Of a stretch of DNA of 64,000 nucleotides, positions 1 through 11,664 are shown in pieces. The DNA is from Tubulanus polymorphus (Eukaryota; Nemertea; Palaeonemertea; Tubulaniformes; Tubulanidae): NCBI RefSeq assembly GCF_964204645.1, contig NC_134033.1:2913631-2977630 (forward strand). Direction: 5' to 3'. Made by a program: the position numbers and the translations under genes. The first letter of the stretch is position 1, and the number at the start of each line of letters is the position of its first letter. The notes under the pieces are model-generated. The model did not search any database and had not been told where the DNA came from. It was given only the letters and a program-made list of their open reading frames with translations.

Positions 1-99
1 AGAAATCTACCACCCTATTTAACACAATTTCGATGGAAATACCATTCTTAATTACTACGCCGCCAAATACGACCGACCTACGCCCAGCTATCTAAAGCC

Positions 100-430
100 G
101 GGCGTAGGTCGGCCTTGCGACGGCTTGCGACTCACTGCGACGCGACTTACTGCAACCGCCAGCGACGATCGCGTCGCAACGACCAACCGACCTACGCTAC
201 CTTGCGACTGCCAGCGACGGGTTGCGACTGCCAGCAACGCCAGTCGGAATGAGTCGCACATGTTCTACTTTCTGCGACGCGACGCGACCATCGCAACCGA
301 TCTACGCGCTCTTGCGACTGGAGAGCAAATAGTCGCACACAGTCGCTGACAATCGCGTCGCAACCGACTTGTGCAGCCACTTGTGACGCAACGCGACGAT
401 CTCGTCGCATCGCAAGGTCGACCTACACCC
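100..430. mobile_element. MITE-like element with about 22-bp terminal inverted repeats
   Basis: The left end (from 100, GGGCGTAGGTCGGCCTTGCG) matches the reverse complement of the right end (about 404-430) with few mismatches. The interior is made of degenerate TTGCGACTG/CGCGACG motifs and holds internal copies of the end motif near 190 and 300. An extra end-like stretch at 71-88, in the opposite orientation and 11 bp before the left end, suggests a neighbouring element or a tandem arrangement. No transposase is encoded, so this would be non-autonomous. The superfamily is not assigned, because no clear target-site duplication could be read. Confidence 0.55.
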
Positions 431-1205
431 ATCGTTCAAAGATGCGCCTTGCTCTGTTCAGTTCACGTACCGGTATGTTAATTTTCAATTGATTTTTTTT
501 TGTAGATTTGGATTACCAAGATTTCGGTGTTCAGCAGCCAGCAGTTTGCATTCAAACGACTCCCGATACTGCCTGATATCAATAAATACTAATTCACGAA
601 AGACAAGACGTGTATTTCTCATTAGTTCGTCATCGGAGAGGAGAGAGAACATTCCGGGGCCAGTTACTGAGGGGCATGTCAACCAAACACCAGACATTGT
701 GCTCGGATGCTGGATTGATGCAAATTTGAACCCCTATGAAAATTCCTTGGGACGCCTGACTATCCATTGGTTAACTGTAATCAACTTTTGAGCAAAAGGT
801 CCCCGGTATTTAAGGCCTTATTACACCAACCAGAACAGAACGTTCATTGAGAACCGCCACAGGGCATGTACCGCTGGGTACGCCAGCATCGTACATATAC
901 AGGACTTGGTGAAAAAACAGGATCCACTACTGAGTTCGAACATTGATAATCCATGTATCGAAATACTGATCTCAACTCTGGGAGTCGAACTTAACTAAGA
1001 ACGTTCGTAAATACTGTGGTTATCTTTTTTTTTTGTTCACGTATATGGCGACTCTCTAGCGCGACATTACGTGCGCAACATCTCTTTATTTCTAACAGAT
1101 TCCTGATGATGGCTGTCAGTAAAAACCGAAATGTTGTGGGTTCATTTTCGCGATAAAACGGTATTTTTTCGTTTTATCCCGCGATAACAATTCGTGGGCT
1201 GGCTG
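431..1205. other. Intergenic stretch without a recognised gene
   Basis: Only short ORFs are present and none resembles a known family. A T-rich tract ending in GTAG (about 495-505) resembles a splice acceptor but leads into no recognisable coding sequence. Around 1100-1140 a CCTGATGATGG...CCGAAATGTTG motif resembles sequence common near retroelement ends. I see nothing else that can be named. Confidence 0.4.
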
Positions 1206-1452
1206 GATGAGCTAGGTCTGAGAATGAGCTAGGTCTGAGAATGAGCTAGGTCTGGCGCGAGTGAGCTAGGTCTCGAATGAGCTAGGTCTGATAATGAGCT
1301 AGGTCTGGGAATGAGCTAGGTCTGGCGGGAATGAGCTAGGTCTGGGAATGAGCTAGGTCTAGGAATAAGCTAGGTCTGGGAATGAGCTAGGTCTGGGAAT
1401 GATCTAGTTCTGAGAATGAGCTAGGTCTGATAATGAGCTAGGCCTGGGAATG
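1206..1452. repeat. 17-bp minisatellite (about 14-15 units)
   Basis: Tandem copies of a unit close to ATGAGCTAGGTCTGGGA run across the interval, with single-base variants, one shortened unit near 1270 and slightly longer units with GGC insertions. It is non-coding. It directly precedes the inverted spacer copy. Confidence 0.9.
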
Positions 1453-2640
1453 ATTTTTGATCGAGGCATTAGTTAACAGTCTATTGCTAATAGTTCTAAG
1501 AATTTTCTTCGAATTCAGCGACAATTCGAGTCATAAACAATGGAAATTGATTATTTGAATGTAGTGCGAACTGTGCTAAGATATTTCTTGTGCATTCTAA
1601 TGAGGACTGGTCCACTTCTTATATTTGACCGATGTATCCTCCAGCTAATGAATTATTGATACCCACTGGTCAACTTCTTATTCATTGTATTTGAAATGAA
1701 CATGTTTCAGTTTGTAAGAATAGTACAGAGGGTGTGGTACGTATTATCCTAGAACCACGCGTTTGTAGTTCAGTGGTATTTTGTAGCCAGTGGTGGTCGT
1801 GTCCATTGAACCGCATTATGACAAACTCAGTTCATATTGTGTCCTCTTATTGTGGTCGGTCTTTGAAATCGTGTAATACGTGTTCGATTTGAATTGAACC
1901 AGTTTTGAAGATTAATTCTTAACACACGTTGAATTCACTATATACGTCCTTACGTGAGGTTAGGTGAGTTGAATCTTAAACGGGATTTTGTAAATCTATA
2001 AGCTATAAGGGCTCGGGCTTCTTTACTTGAATATTGATTCATCAGTCAGAATTGAAACCTGTAAAATATGAAATTGTTTTCTTTTTCAGATCAGCCAATC
2101 GTCATTGAGGACCTCATTGCTTCCAATACCGCGGGGCTGACTAAACCAACGCTGGTTTCAAAATAATCTATGATTCTCCACACAGAATTGAATTGGTGGT
2201 GAGTAGATTTGTAGGTTTTTTAATACTGGATATAACGGATTGTATCGAGTCAAATTAAAAATCATAACGGTGATCATTACGTTTTTTCAGAGAAGCTCTC
2301 CTTCCTCTGATTGCTGTCAATGCGTGCTGGACTTAATCAACAAATACACAGTGGACTTCAGGCCTTCTTCTCTTACTCGGGACCTGTTTGCTGTCAATAC
2401 CTGCTGCGGACTAAATCAACAAATGCATATTTGGAATACAGACATTCCTCGATTACTCCAGACCCGATTGCTGTCTGCGTGCTGGACTTAACCAACCTTG
2501 ACCAACAGAGCTCAGTGTTGTAGCCTGCTTGGATGTCATATCTTCTAAGTAACAAACAGAAGACTGATCGAAGTAATCCATGAATTGGTGAGTAGAATTT
2601 CTAACAGTTTTTCGTATAGGAAACTTAGGTTAGAGACATT
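1453..2640 (-). repeat. Inverted copy of the receptor-array spacer (blocks C and B)
   Basis: Read on the plus strand, 1490-1975 matches the reverse complement of about 25100-25560, and 2080-2640 matches the reverse complement of about 24200-24900. It is therefore the same intergenic unit found before receptor copies R2, R3 and R4, but flipped. It holds two exon-like segments with good splice consensus on the plus strand: 2090-2198 (TTTTTCAG before, GTGAGTAG after) and 2291-2587 (TTTTTTCAG before, GTGAGTAG after). The second contains three diverged repeats of a motif around GATTGCTGTCAATGCGTGCT. Confidence 0.7.
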
Positions 2641-2820
2641 TATACAGCACCTGAGAGTAGTCGAGCTATAGGCTTGAGAAGGTGGTCGCAATTATTAAAT
2701 ATAGATCGCAATTTTGTCCTAAATCATTGATTCAAATTAGTTTCGATCGTCTGCTTGCCTGGAATTATGAATGTAATCTCTGATCGGTCAAGGACGATTA
2801 ATCCGGTTATGACGACTGGT

Positions 2821-5215
2821 ATGAAGTTCGGGTTTGACTATTTCACGGAATGGTTTCGTATCGTAATAATGTGATAAATGTGTGAGTTCCCGGGTCCGGA
2901 GATTGTGGTTCTAAACAACGCAACAGATGTCGCCTTCGCTTAATTTACACTTGTCGTATAGTTTTCTCAGGAGACCGAGGAGGTTAGCTCGTTGGGCACA
3001 GGACGGCGCTCCGGCCCACCGGCGAATTCATGACAGAAATGGACTTTTTTACTAAAATGGTTATTTCAATTTCCGACCAACAGATGATCCCCTCGTTTAC
3101 CAGACCTAACACCTTGCCACTACACGCTCAACCTCGCTTAAGTCATTATCAGATAAGTCATCACACTACATCAGTATTTGTATTTACAATTCTCTGGAGT
3201 AATTTGTAATACGTTCTTTCGGTAAGTCATCATCTTAACGATTCTCCCAACTAAAGAAGACTTAAAAAGCGATGTTGACTGTACTTTCTCCGAGCCGAAT
3301 GAATGAAGACATAGCTATTTTGTGATGGCCCTTTCTGGTCTCCAGCGACGAATCGGCTTCTGCAAGTAAATAAAGCTAGTGAGAGTATTCTTAGAAAAAG
3401 TTATGGCAGATTTTGAATAAAATTACCGTGGTAAACCATTGTGGAAACCACTTGGCTTGGTCCAAAGTTGTTACAGCCTGTGAGCTCTGTGACTGCACCC
3501 TCACTTATTGATGTTAACTCGGCATTCTTTATTTCATTGTTATCTTTAAGTGAAAAATAAATCATATCATGTTATTGTGTTCTGTTTTAAGTTTGTAATT
3601 TTGGTTGAATCTGCGACAAGTGTAAATTACTTATTCTCTTATTGTTCTTGCTCAGTCACACGTATAAAATCAGTAAAATACATTGAAGTGAAGCTGAAAT
3701 TGACCTGATGCAATTGATACAAAGTTCTTTCGAGTTGTTCCTTGAGTGAACACGAAATAGTCGGAGTCTCCCTCCACCGGCGCGAACACGTCTCCCTCCA
3801 TCGCCTTCCACTATCTAGGCCGTTTCGTGATGCAGTTCCACATATTTGGGGACGGCGTTCTGCTTAGGGTTAGGTTTAGAGATTAAGACATTGTTAAAAC
3901 GAATTTGAGTTAGAAATACACGTTGAAAAGGTATCACTGACGTGTCTAAAGCCTAACAACCACAACCACCTTTTCATATACAACCACCTTTTCATGAAAT
4001 ATGCCCTGCATATTTTTAAAATGTTGATGCTATTTGTTTTGTAGGGTGTCGTAGTATAAGTGAATAACGTTGTGAGGAGGTGGAATACCTGAAGATATGC
4101 GAGGTGTAAATACTGAAATTCATTGCGTGTGTGTTCAATGAAAATAAAGTGTTTGAAATAAAGAATTCGATTTCTGCAATTTAGGTCGGGTTTATGAACT
4201 TTTCATAGAATTACCGAAATAACGGGTTTCGTCAACACACCAAACACTCGAAGTTCAAGAGAATTCGAAATGGTTATAGATAAATGCATTATTTCGAAAG
4301 TGTCTTTCTTGGTTTTGACTATTTCAAATCGCTAAACACTTCACTTACCTAGAGGAACGCGACATTGTCAAATGTATCATTATCGGAACCTTGAACCAGC
4401 AGCGGAGAGAAGTCCTTATACAGCACCAGCGGATGAGCAAAGCGTCGTTACAGCATCCAAACTCTACTGGGTGGTTCTTAGAAAACGCAACAGATGTCAT
4501 TTTTCGGATATATTTATAACCAAAGATTATAAAACTGATTATAAAACTTTTTATTCAACTAAGCCAGGTATTCACTCAAAGATCAGCTTCACTATTCCGA
4601 AGTATTGTATTTGGTTTATTGTTTTTATACGTGTGACTGAGCAAGAATTATTAAAATAAAGGAGACTCGTAATTTACACTTGTTGCAGATTTAAATAAAG
4701 TGACCAATTTGAAACCTTGATTCCTACATGACTTTTATTCAAAATTGTACAAAGTTTATTCGAATGTAAAAACGGTTTCTGGGACAAAATCATTTCTGAT
4801 GAGGCTCTGCTTGCTAAAGTTAATGACATCTCCATTCATCAGCCAGATACCGGTTAAAGGCACATTATTTCAACTTTTAAATCAATCTCTACAGTAATTC
4901 AGTTAATATGGAAATTAGTGGCACGAGCTTGAGGATTTGTGAGCGAAGTTGACGTCTGACAGGACGCAAAGCGCAATAACCATCACAGTGAAAGTCAGTT
5001 TCTAACCTCCATCAGTCTGTGGGCCGGAGCGCCGTCCTGTGCCCACCGAGCTAACCTCCTCGGTCTCCTGAGAAAACTCTACAAGTGTAAATTAGCGAAG
5101 GCGACATCTGTTGCGTTGTTTAGAACCACAATCTCCGGAACCGGTGACTTACACATTTATAACATTATTACAATAAGAAGCCATTCCGTGAAATAGTCAA
5201 ACCCACACTTCATTC
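2821..5215. mobile_element. Large imperfect palindrome (foldback-like element)
   Basis: The segment 2821-3018 is repeated as its reverse complement at about 5020-5215. Landmarks are CAGGACGGCGCTCCGGCCCA on the left and TGGGCCGGAGCGCCGTCCTG on the right, then shared GAACCACAATCTCCGG and GTGAAATAGTCAAACC blocks. A second, inner inverted pair lies at about 3607-3668 and 4625-4690 (CTCAGTCACACGTATAAA and its complement). The central 1 kb has no transposase ORF. Nested long inverted repeats without coding capacity fit a non-autonomous foldback-type transposon, or two copies of a smaller element tail to tail. Confidence 0.6.
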
Positions 5216-5369
5216 AAATATATATTTATATTGGCAACCTTTCACAAACCTTTACTCGACTCCTCGGTGCCCGTTATAGTCTAGCCCACCTTCCTATACT
5301 GCCGAATTGCCCGTATCAACTCTGGACCAGGTCAAATGTTGTTTAGAATTGGTTTTATATTTTGCACTT

Positions 5370-5905
5370 AAAGCCAATTTAAAAGTTTGAACGGACACTT
5401 CAGTTTCAGTAAATCCCTGCAAAAGTTTTGTGTTATTGAGCGTCAAGTGACAAAGCCACAATTTTAGTTATTTCTCAATAATTTTCATATTTGTCTCGCG
5501 TCTAAATACAGAATCTAGAATGGTTTTAGTCTCAGACGATTAAAGCGGGTTACAACATATACGATGTGGATTGTATGACCCAATATGCAATGAAGCAAAT
5601 GTTTTCGATTGTTTATATCTGATAAATCGTTAGATTACTCGTTACTCGAATCTCTTCAAGTCGAATAAGCATTGAAACTCCGAAAACAAATACTGGAATA
5701 CTTACATTCGATGCTGGCAATCAGATTTCCGTTGTTTAATTGGAATTCAAACACAAATCACTGAGATCACAATCGATTCGAGTTAAGATTGAGTCCACTG
5801 TATTTCAGTTTGCTATAACGAGGGTCCGTCATTTCTTCGACTAAGCTTAAACCTAACCTAACCTTAATTTCCTAAACAGAAATAATTCAAAATTTCTACT
5901 CTACC
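5370..5905 (+). repeat. Direct partial copy of array spacer block A
   Basis: It matches about 50690-51190 and, over its right part, about 23830-24230. Shared landmarks are GGTTTTAGTCTCAGAC, GCGGGTTACAAC, GTTTGCTATAACGAGGGTCC and the AACCTAACCT stretch. It lies in the opposite orientation to the C/B copy at 1453-2640, so the sequence left of the array contains spacer pieces in both orientations on either side of the palindrome. Confidence 0.65.
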
Positions 5906-6249
5906 GTTGGGTTCGAATCCCGAAACGAATGGTTCGCCGCGTTGATACGGGGATAAACATGCTGGACCCAGTGGCACAGTTGTGAGTTAAAGCTAAATCC
6001 GAGATAAATACAAATTACACGAATTAATGAGTAATTCGGTGGATTTTACCGGATTTGCCAGACGCAATAGAAAAGAAATTCTGCAGTTTGCTGATGTAAT
6101 TAAGCCACTTTTCGTCAACCAAATGTATCTCGACAAAATACAGCATCATGAAATCAGTTGCATGAATCAAATTTGAAATCGATGGTAACATTTACATGTA
6201 ACATGGTTACACGTAGTTACATGTTAGAATGTTTTCCAATCACAATCGG

Positions 6250-6535
6250 GCGGACCGGATGGCTTAGTCGGTCGGCGACTAGCGTGTCACCGCTGTGGCC
6301 CGGGTTCGAGTCTCGGAGGAGGCGGGTCAGGATGTGGCAAATGATCTCCGGTAAGCGGGCGAGTCGAGAGTACTGTCCTCCCTGGAATGAGGTTGCTAAT
6401 GCGTGAGTCCTACAAAATAACTGGTGTGGGGTAAATTATGTTTAATTCAGTCGTTTCTGGCTGAATTATTTATTTATCCCACAATACCGGTCCAGGCTGC
6501 GGAGTAATTCCCCCAGGGACCTTCGACTTTTTTAC
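6250..6535 (+). mobile_element. tRNA-derived SINE
   Basis: An RNA polymerase III A box (TGGCTTAGTCGG, 6260-6271) and a B box (GGTTCGAGTCT, 6303-6313) lie at tRNA spacing in a tRNA-like head. They are followed by about 200 bp of non-tRNA body with CTGGAATGAGGTTGCTAATG near 6383. Direct repeats at the ends were not identified, so the boundaries are approximate. The short ORF over it is incidental. Confidence 0.75.
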
Positions 6536-6539
6536 AATA

Positions 6540-7910
6540 TTAGTTTGTTATTTTAAGTTTAGTGGTGAGGGTTTGGGAAATTTTTTTATATTTATTCAAT
6601 TCCTCGAACTGAAGAAATCCAAGCGACTATTCGGTACAAGCAGCGCACGCGGTGATCAATCACAGTTCTTTCTCAACTGATGATAAAACTTTGATAATTT
6701 TTTTAACTTCACCAGATTTCGGTTAAAGAAGATGTGTACGCGGTGATGTCTGGTGAACTTGTGTATAAATTCGGATTCAAAACGACTCTATCCAATAGAG
6801 AATCACTCACTGGAGACCTGCCATACGCTCTACTACACAATAGTGCCGCGTCACTGCACAAACCCTTAAGCAAACTTCGATATCCTAAAGCAAAACTCGA
6901 AAATAGTAAAATTGAGCCGGTATTATAGTTCAAAACCAGACGTAAATAGAAGGGAAATCTACACTAAAGTTTGTTGGATAGTTTAGATAAAATTTCAGCT
7001 TACAATTTTAGGCAAAAATCGTAGCATTCGATATTTCTATCTTAAACAATATGTGCCTCTATGAATAGTCGAATTAAACTCGATGACCTGTATAGGCCCC
7101 ATTGAAAATGTTTGGCACGAATTGAATAGTTCTTTCGGATTAGCGTCACGGACTCGGGTCTGTCACAGGAATGCGCGATCGAGCTTTCTGATTGACCCAT
7201 TCCGGTCGCATCGATGATGCACCGTCGTTGATTGGTTGACGTAGGTATTAGAAGCGCGTTTCGAGCCGCCCGGTGCCAGTCCGAGAACCGATGTCCAGTG
7301 ATGAAGGTCGACCTATAAGAGCTCTGCAACAAGGCGTGAAGAACGTGTGGCTTTAAGCAAACAACCTACTGATAAGCGGCTGATGATGTTAGGAGAGACT
7401 GGAACGTGAAGGAATTTGTGACGCCTAGCGATTGAGAACGCAAGATGAGACTGGCGGCTGTTGATGCTGATGATTGCGGTGGAGATCCCGATACTGCTGC
7501 TGCTGCTGCTGTTGATGTCTGATTTCAACTACAAACAGATTACGGCTAATTTGCTGATGAAGACGAGTTGCTGTTGTCGCTGATTTCCGATGTTCTATTT
7601 CGCGCACATTCATACATTATGAATATTGTGTCTTTTTAGGGTTAAACCGAAACCAGTTCGCTACTACTGACAACTACATGTACACAACTCGTTTGTCGCA
7701 ACGTCCTAACTAGTCTGCTGCTGCTGCTGCATTGGGAACCGCATCAACCCACATTTTGCTGTTTCGGTATCTTTACATTAAGATAAGGTAATTATATTGA
7801 ACTACACCCATCCTTACATTTTGCATATTCAATCTTCAATAGCTTGACGATTATCCGATTTTCGTTTCCGTTTTTCAGCCGGCTATATTTGAGTTACAGC
7901 AACATCTTCA
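6540..7910. other. Non-genic stretch with short CTG microsatellites
   Basis: No gene is recognised. Short CTG runs occur at about 7494-7512 and 7718-7733. The short ORFs on both strands do not resemble known proteins. A local inverted pair TTCACCAG/CTGGTGAA is found at about 6709-6755. Confidence 0.4.
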
Positions 7911-8325
7911 AATCTCGAGACGCAGACTCAACTCCGACTAAAGCACCATCTCCAAACCTCGAGATGCAGACTCCACTCCATCTCCAAACCTCGAGACGCA
8001 TACTCTACTCCGACTAAAGCACCATCTCCAAACCTCGAGACATAGACTCTACTCCGACTAAAGCACCATCTCCAAACCTCGAGACGCAGACTCTACTCCG
8101 ACTAAAGCACCATCTCCAAACCTCGAGACGCAGACTCTACTCCGACTAAAGCACCATCTCCAAACCTCGAGACGCAGACTCTACTCCGACTAAAGCACCA
8201 TCTCCAAACCTCGAGACGCAGACTCTACTCCGACTAAAGCACCATCTCCAAACCTCGAGACGCAGACTCTACTCCGACTAAAGCACCATCTCCAAACCTC
8301 GAGACGCAGACTCTACTCCGTCATT
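7911..8325. repeat. 44-bp tandem repeat (about 9 units)
   Basis: The unit contains CTAAAGCACCATCTCCAAAC followed by CTCGAGACGCAGACTCTACT. The first units are diverged and one is shortened; the later five or six are almost identical. Each unit carries an XhoI-type CTCGAG palindrome. No ORF runs through it. Confidence 0.9.
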
Positions 8326-8638
8326 ATTTCGTTTTGCCGCATGTTATAAAGTAACGTAAATAAATAAACGTCCATATACATAAAATGCTCGTCTTACTAA
8401 AAATCTCTGTCTCGGGCTCCGGAAAGGACTCTTCCCCTCACAACTTCATACTCGACACTGCCCCGGAAAGGACTCTTCCGCTTACACAATCAAGGAAAGG
8501 ACAAAGTCAAATAGGAAAGGACAAACGCAAAGTACAAATCAAAGAATTTATTCCAAATTCAAAGTAGGAATTTCTTACAGCTTGTTTGCAAAAGTAAAAT
8601 TCAAATTTTATTGAAACATCAATATTTAATATCAACTA

Positions 8639-8703
8639 AAATGGGATTTGAACCACCAACCATTCGACTAGCAGTCCAGCACCCTACCCACTACGCTATA
8701 GGG
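8639..8703 (-). mobile_element. tRNA-like sequence (SINE head or tRNA pseudogene)
   Basis: On the minus strand an A box (TAGCGTAGTGGG, from 8687-8698) and a B box (GGTTCAAATCC, from 8644-8654) lie at tRNA spacing. The presumed anticodon region CTGCTAG resembles tRNA-Ser(GCT). The acceptor ends do not pair and the T stem is imperfect, so it is unlikely to be a functional tRNA gene. A SINE head is the preferred reading. Confidence 0.5.
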
Positions 8704-8773
8704 ACGTACTGGCAGCACACAGAGGAACTCATATTTATCCATTGCTTAAGCAAATTTTATCAAAAAAATAATG

Positions 8774-8824
8774 CCATCTACCGGGCGAGACAGGAACTAG
8801 TTCCCATTTCAACCCGGTAGATGG
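8774..8824. repeat. Perfect 12-bp hairpin with an inner palindrome
   Basis: CCATCTACCGGG at 8774-8785 is matched by CCCGGTAGATGG at 8813-8824. Inside the loop is a second perfect palindrome, GGAACTAGTTCC (8793-8804). The structure sits immediately before the GA-rich satellite. Confidence 0.8.
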
Positions 8825-8827
8825 TAA

Positions 8828-9720
8828 TAGAGAATGAGACAAGAGTGGGCAGAGACAGAGTAAGAGATCAGAGTGAGGAGAGATGAGAGTGAAACAGAGT
8901 GAGGAGAGAGTGAAACAGAGTGAGAGAGTGAGAATGAGACAGAGTGAGGAGAGATGAGAGTGAAACAGATGAGAGTGAAACAGAGTGAGGAGAGATGAGA
9001 GTGAAACAGAGTGAGGAGAGAGTGAAACAGAGTGAGAGAGTGAGAATGAGACAGAGTGAGGAGAGATGAGAGTGAAACAGAGTGAGGAGAGATGAGAGTG
9101 AAACAGAGTGAGGAGAGAGTGAGAATGAGACAGAATGAGGAGAGATGAGAGTGAAACAGAGTGAGAGAGTGAGAATGAGACAGAGTGAGGAGAGATGAGA
9201 GTGAAACAGAGTGAGGAGAGATGAGAGTGAAACAGAGTGAGGAGAGAGTGAGAATGAGACAGAATGAGGAGAGATGAGAGTGAAACAGAGTGAGGAGAGA
9301 GTGAGAATGAGACAGAGTGAGGAGAGATGAGAGTGAAACAGAGTGAGGAGAGAGTGAGAATGAGACAGAATGAGGAGAGATGAGAGTGAAACAGAGTGAG
9401 AGAGTGAGAATGAGACAGAGTGAGGAGAGATGAGAGTGAAACAGAGTGAGGAGAGATGAGAGTGAAACAGAGTGAGGAGAGAGTGAGAATGAGACAGAAT
9501 GAGGAGAGATGAGAGTGAAACAGAGTGAGAGAGTGAGAATGAGACAGAGTGAGGAGAGATGAGAGTGAAACAGAGTGAGGAGAGAGTGAGAATGAGACAG
9601 AGTGAGGAGAGATGAGAGTGAAACAGAGTGAGGAGAGAGTGAGAATGAGACAGAGTGAGGATAGATGAGAGTGAAACAGAGTGAGGAGAGAGTGAGAATG
9701 AGAGAGGATAGAAAGAGATA
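8828..9720. repeat. GA-rich satellite, about 0.9 kb
   Basis: This is an array of interleaved short motifs such as GAGTGAGGAGAGATGAGAGT and GAAACAGAGTGAG, with higher-order units of roughly 25-60 bp. Strong purine bias leaves the minus strand without stops in two frames, which creates spurious ORFs of about 300 residues made of Ser, Leu, His and Phe. It is not a gene. Confidence 0.9.
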
Positions 9721-9955
9721 GAGAGGATAGGATGGCATATCACCTGAACTTATGTTCCTCTTGTTTTCTATCTAGAATGCCGTTTACAGTTTCTAGTTCA
9801 AACAGATATTTATCCCATCAGCAGTAATGTTATTATTTTGTCCTCGTGGACATAAAGTTCACTATAACTGAAGTCAAGTTCTCCCAATATGAGTTCGTTT
9901 GTTTGTTTATACTGTCGCTGAGTTTGAACACTGCCCACACCATCTGATGTAGTCC

Positions 9956-10860
9956 TGATCATAGTTCCACCATATTGATGACAAACATCCTAAAGATATA
10001 CATGAAACTTAATAGATTTAAGGCCATCAATCAAACATACAGAGTTAGAGTTAAGTCTAGTTACCGGTGTATCAGAGAAATGGCAATCTAAGGTACCCCC
10101 AAAATGAGGGTCAGGGGTCAAATATTTTTTGTCTCCGATTTCGATGAAATTCAGTATATACATGTATTCTGGGGTGCTGATTACAAATCTGAAAGAATTT
10201 TTCGGATCCGAGGCCCCAAAAATGAGAAATTCAAATTTTGGGGGGACCCCTAAATTGTCAAAAGGCCTTGGACCCCAGAATTTTCGAGATATTCAAAATC
10301 TGATTGCAGATTTGGAATCAGCGCCCCTGAAAATAGTAAGGACTAAAATTTTAAGCAAATCGAAGAGATTCGATTTTTTGGCCAAAAACGGCAAAAATCT
10401 AAGGTGTAATGCATTGGAAATTGAAAGTATGTTTTTAGTTTGTGAAATTAAAAAAGGTCAACGATAAGTCCAGGAGTTTTTTTTCGGCGAAAAATTTTTT
10501 TTCTCTGATTCCTTGTAAACTTGGTAGGAAGATGTATTCTGTGGTGTAGATTCCGGATATGCAATCAGATTTTGAATCGGAATTCATCTTCATTGGCAAA
10601 TAAGGGTTTTAATGCCCAAAATATGCACCCCAAAAATGGGGTACAAAGTCAAAATTTTTTTTTGGCCCAATTTTAATAAATTTTGGTGCAGACATGTTTT
10701 TTGGGGTGCTGATCACGAATATGAAGTTAGTTTTTGGATCTGAGGCCTCTAAAATGAGATATTCAGGATTTTGTGTTTTGACCCTTATTTTCGTCACAAA
10801 TTTTGATGAAATTTGGTCCAAAAGTACAATTTCATCTATTGAGCCAAGTATTCAATTAAT
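9956..10860. repeat. Interspersed modular repeat, copy 1
   Basis: The part 9960-10600 is repeated at 14405-14937 at high similarity (shared CATATTGATGACAAACATCC, CTAAGGTACCCCC, CGAAGAGATTCGATTTTTTG). Within it, sub-modules of roughly 190 bp recur. Each has a GATGAAATTNGGT-like start, a GGGGTGCTGATNAC core and a GGATCCGAGGCC/GGATCTGAGGCC motif (near 10175-10210 and 10705-10745). No coding capacity was recognised and the origin is unknown. Confidence 0.7.
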
Positions 10861-11149
10861 TTTTAAGGCAGAAATTGATACTCTTACTAAAACCCTGAAT
10901 TATAATTCCTGCCACACAATTACAGGCTGCTATAAATAACTCCATTGACAATTCTTATGACACTCAGTAAACACTATGTTTACAGATAAACTGCTCTCTC
11001 ATAATTGTTTTTGAAACATAAAAGAAATTCTACTCACACAAGTCTCTCCTCCCTTGTCTAGCAGTAATAATAGTCCACTGAGTTCCACAATTCCACATAC
11101 AGAGTTCCACACCTTCAGGAGTCAACCACTGATTTTTTACGAGTATCAA

Positions 11150-11405
11150 TCCACTTTTAGTCCAGTTAGTCCACATGTAGTTCGGTAAGTTCACATGTAG
11201 TTCGGTAAGTTCACATGTAGTCCAGTTAGTTCACTAGTAGTCCAGTTAGTGCACATATAGTTCACATGTAGTTCGGTAAGTTCACATGTAGTCCAGTTAG
11301 TTCACTAGTAGTCCGGTTAGTGCACATATAGTTCACATGTAGTCCGGTAAGTTCACATATAGTCCGGTTAGTTCACTAGTAGTCCGGTAAGTTCACTAGT
11401 CCGGA
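11150..11405. repeat. 20-bp tandem repeat (about 12 units)
   Basis: Units close to AGTTCACATGTAGTCCGGTA alternate with variants containing CACTAGTAGTCC and GCACATATAG, which gives a higher-order pattern of about 100 bp (two near-identical 5-unit blocks). Non-coding. Confidence 0.9.
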
Positions 11406-11664
11406 AGAAGTTGACTGAAGAAGTAAAACTGAAGAATTTCAGACGAAGTCCACATCCAGTATTTGTGATGAAGTTTACCAACGACAGTCCAGAGAGGAAA
11501 ACCTGAAATATGAAATTGAAACAGTCTCTAGAGAAACACATTAACAAACTCAAACTCAAACTCTCAGACATACTAGTAAAGGCTTATGCAAAAGTTTTCA
11601 CAACTTTACTGGATTAACAGATTGTTTTTACGTAACTGATATACTCGGCCACTGTGGGAGTAAG

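Noticed and set aside
489-791. 100-residue ORF after a splice-acceptor-like T tract
   Set aside because: No recognisable family, no matching donor exon upstream, and overlapping ORFs on the other strand of similar length.
1206-1452. CRISPR-like array
   Set aside because: Units are directly tandem without unique spacers, in a eukaryotic context; the same applies to the 44-bp and 20-bp arrays.
8639-8703. Functional tRNA-Ser gene
   Set aside because: Acceptor stem does not pair and the T stem is imperfect; only A and B boxes are preserved.
8809-9743. Two overlapping minus-strand ORFs of about 300 residues
   Set aside because: They consist of Ser/Leu/His/Phe repeats generated by the GA-rich satellite; open in two frames purely because of base composition.
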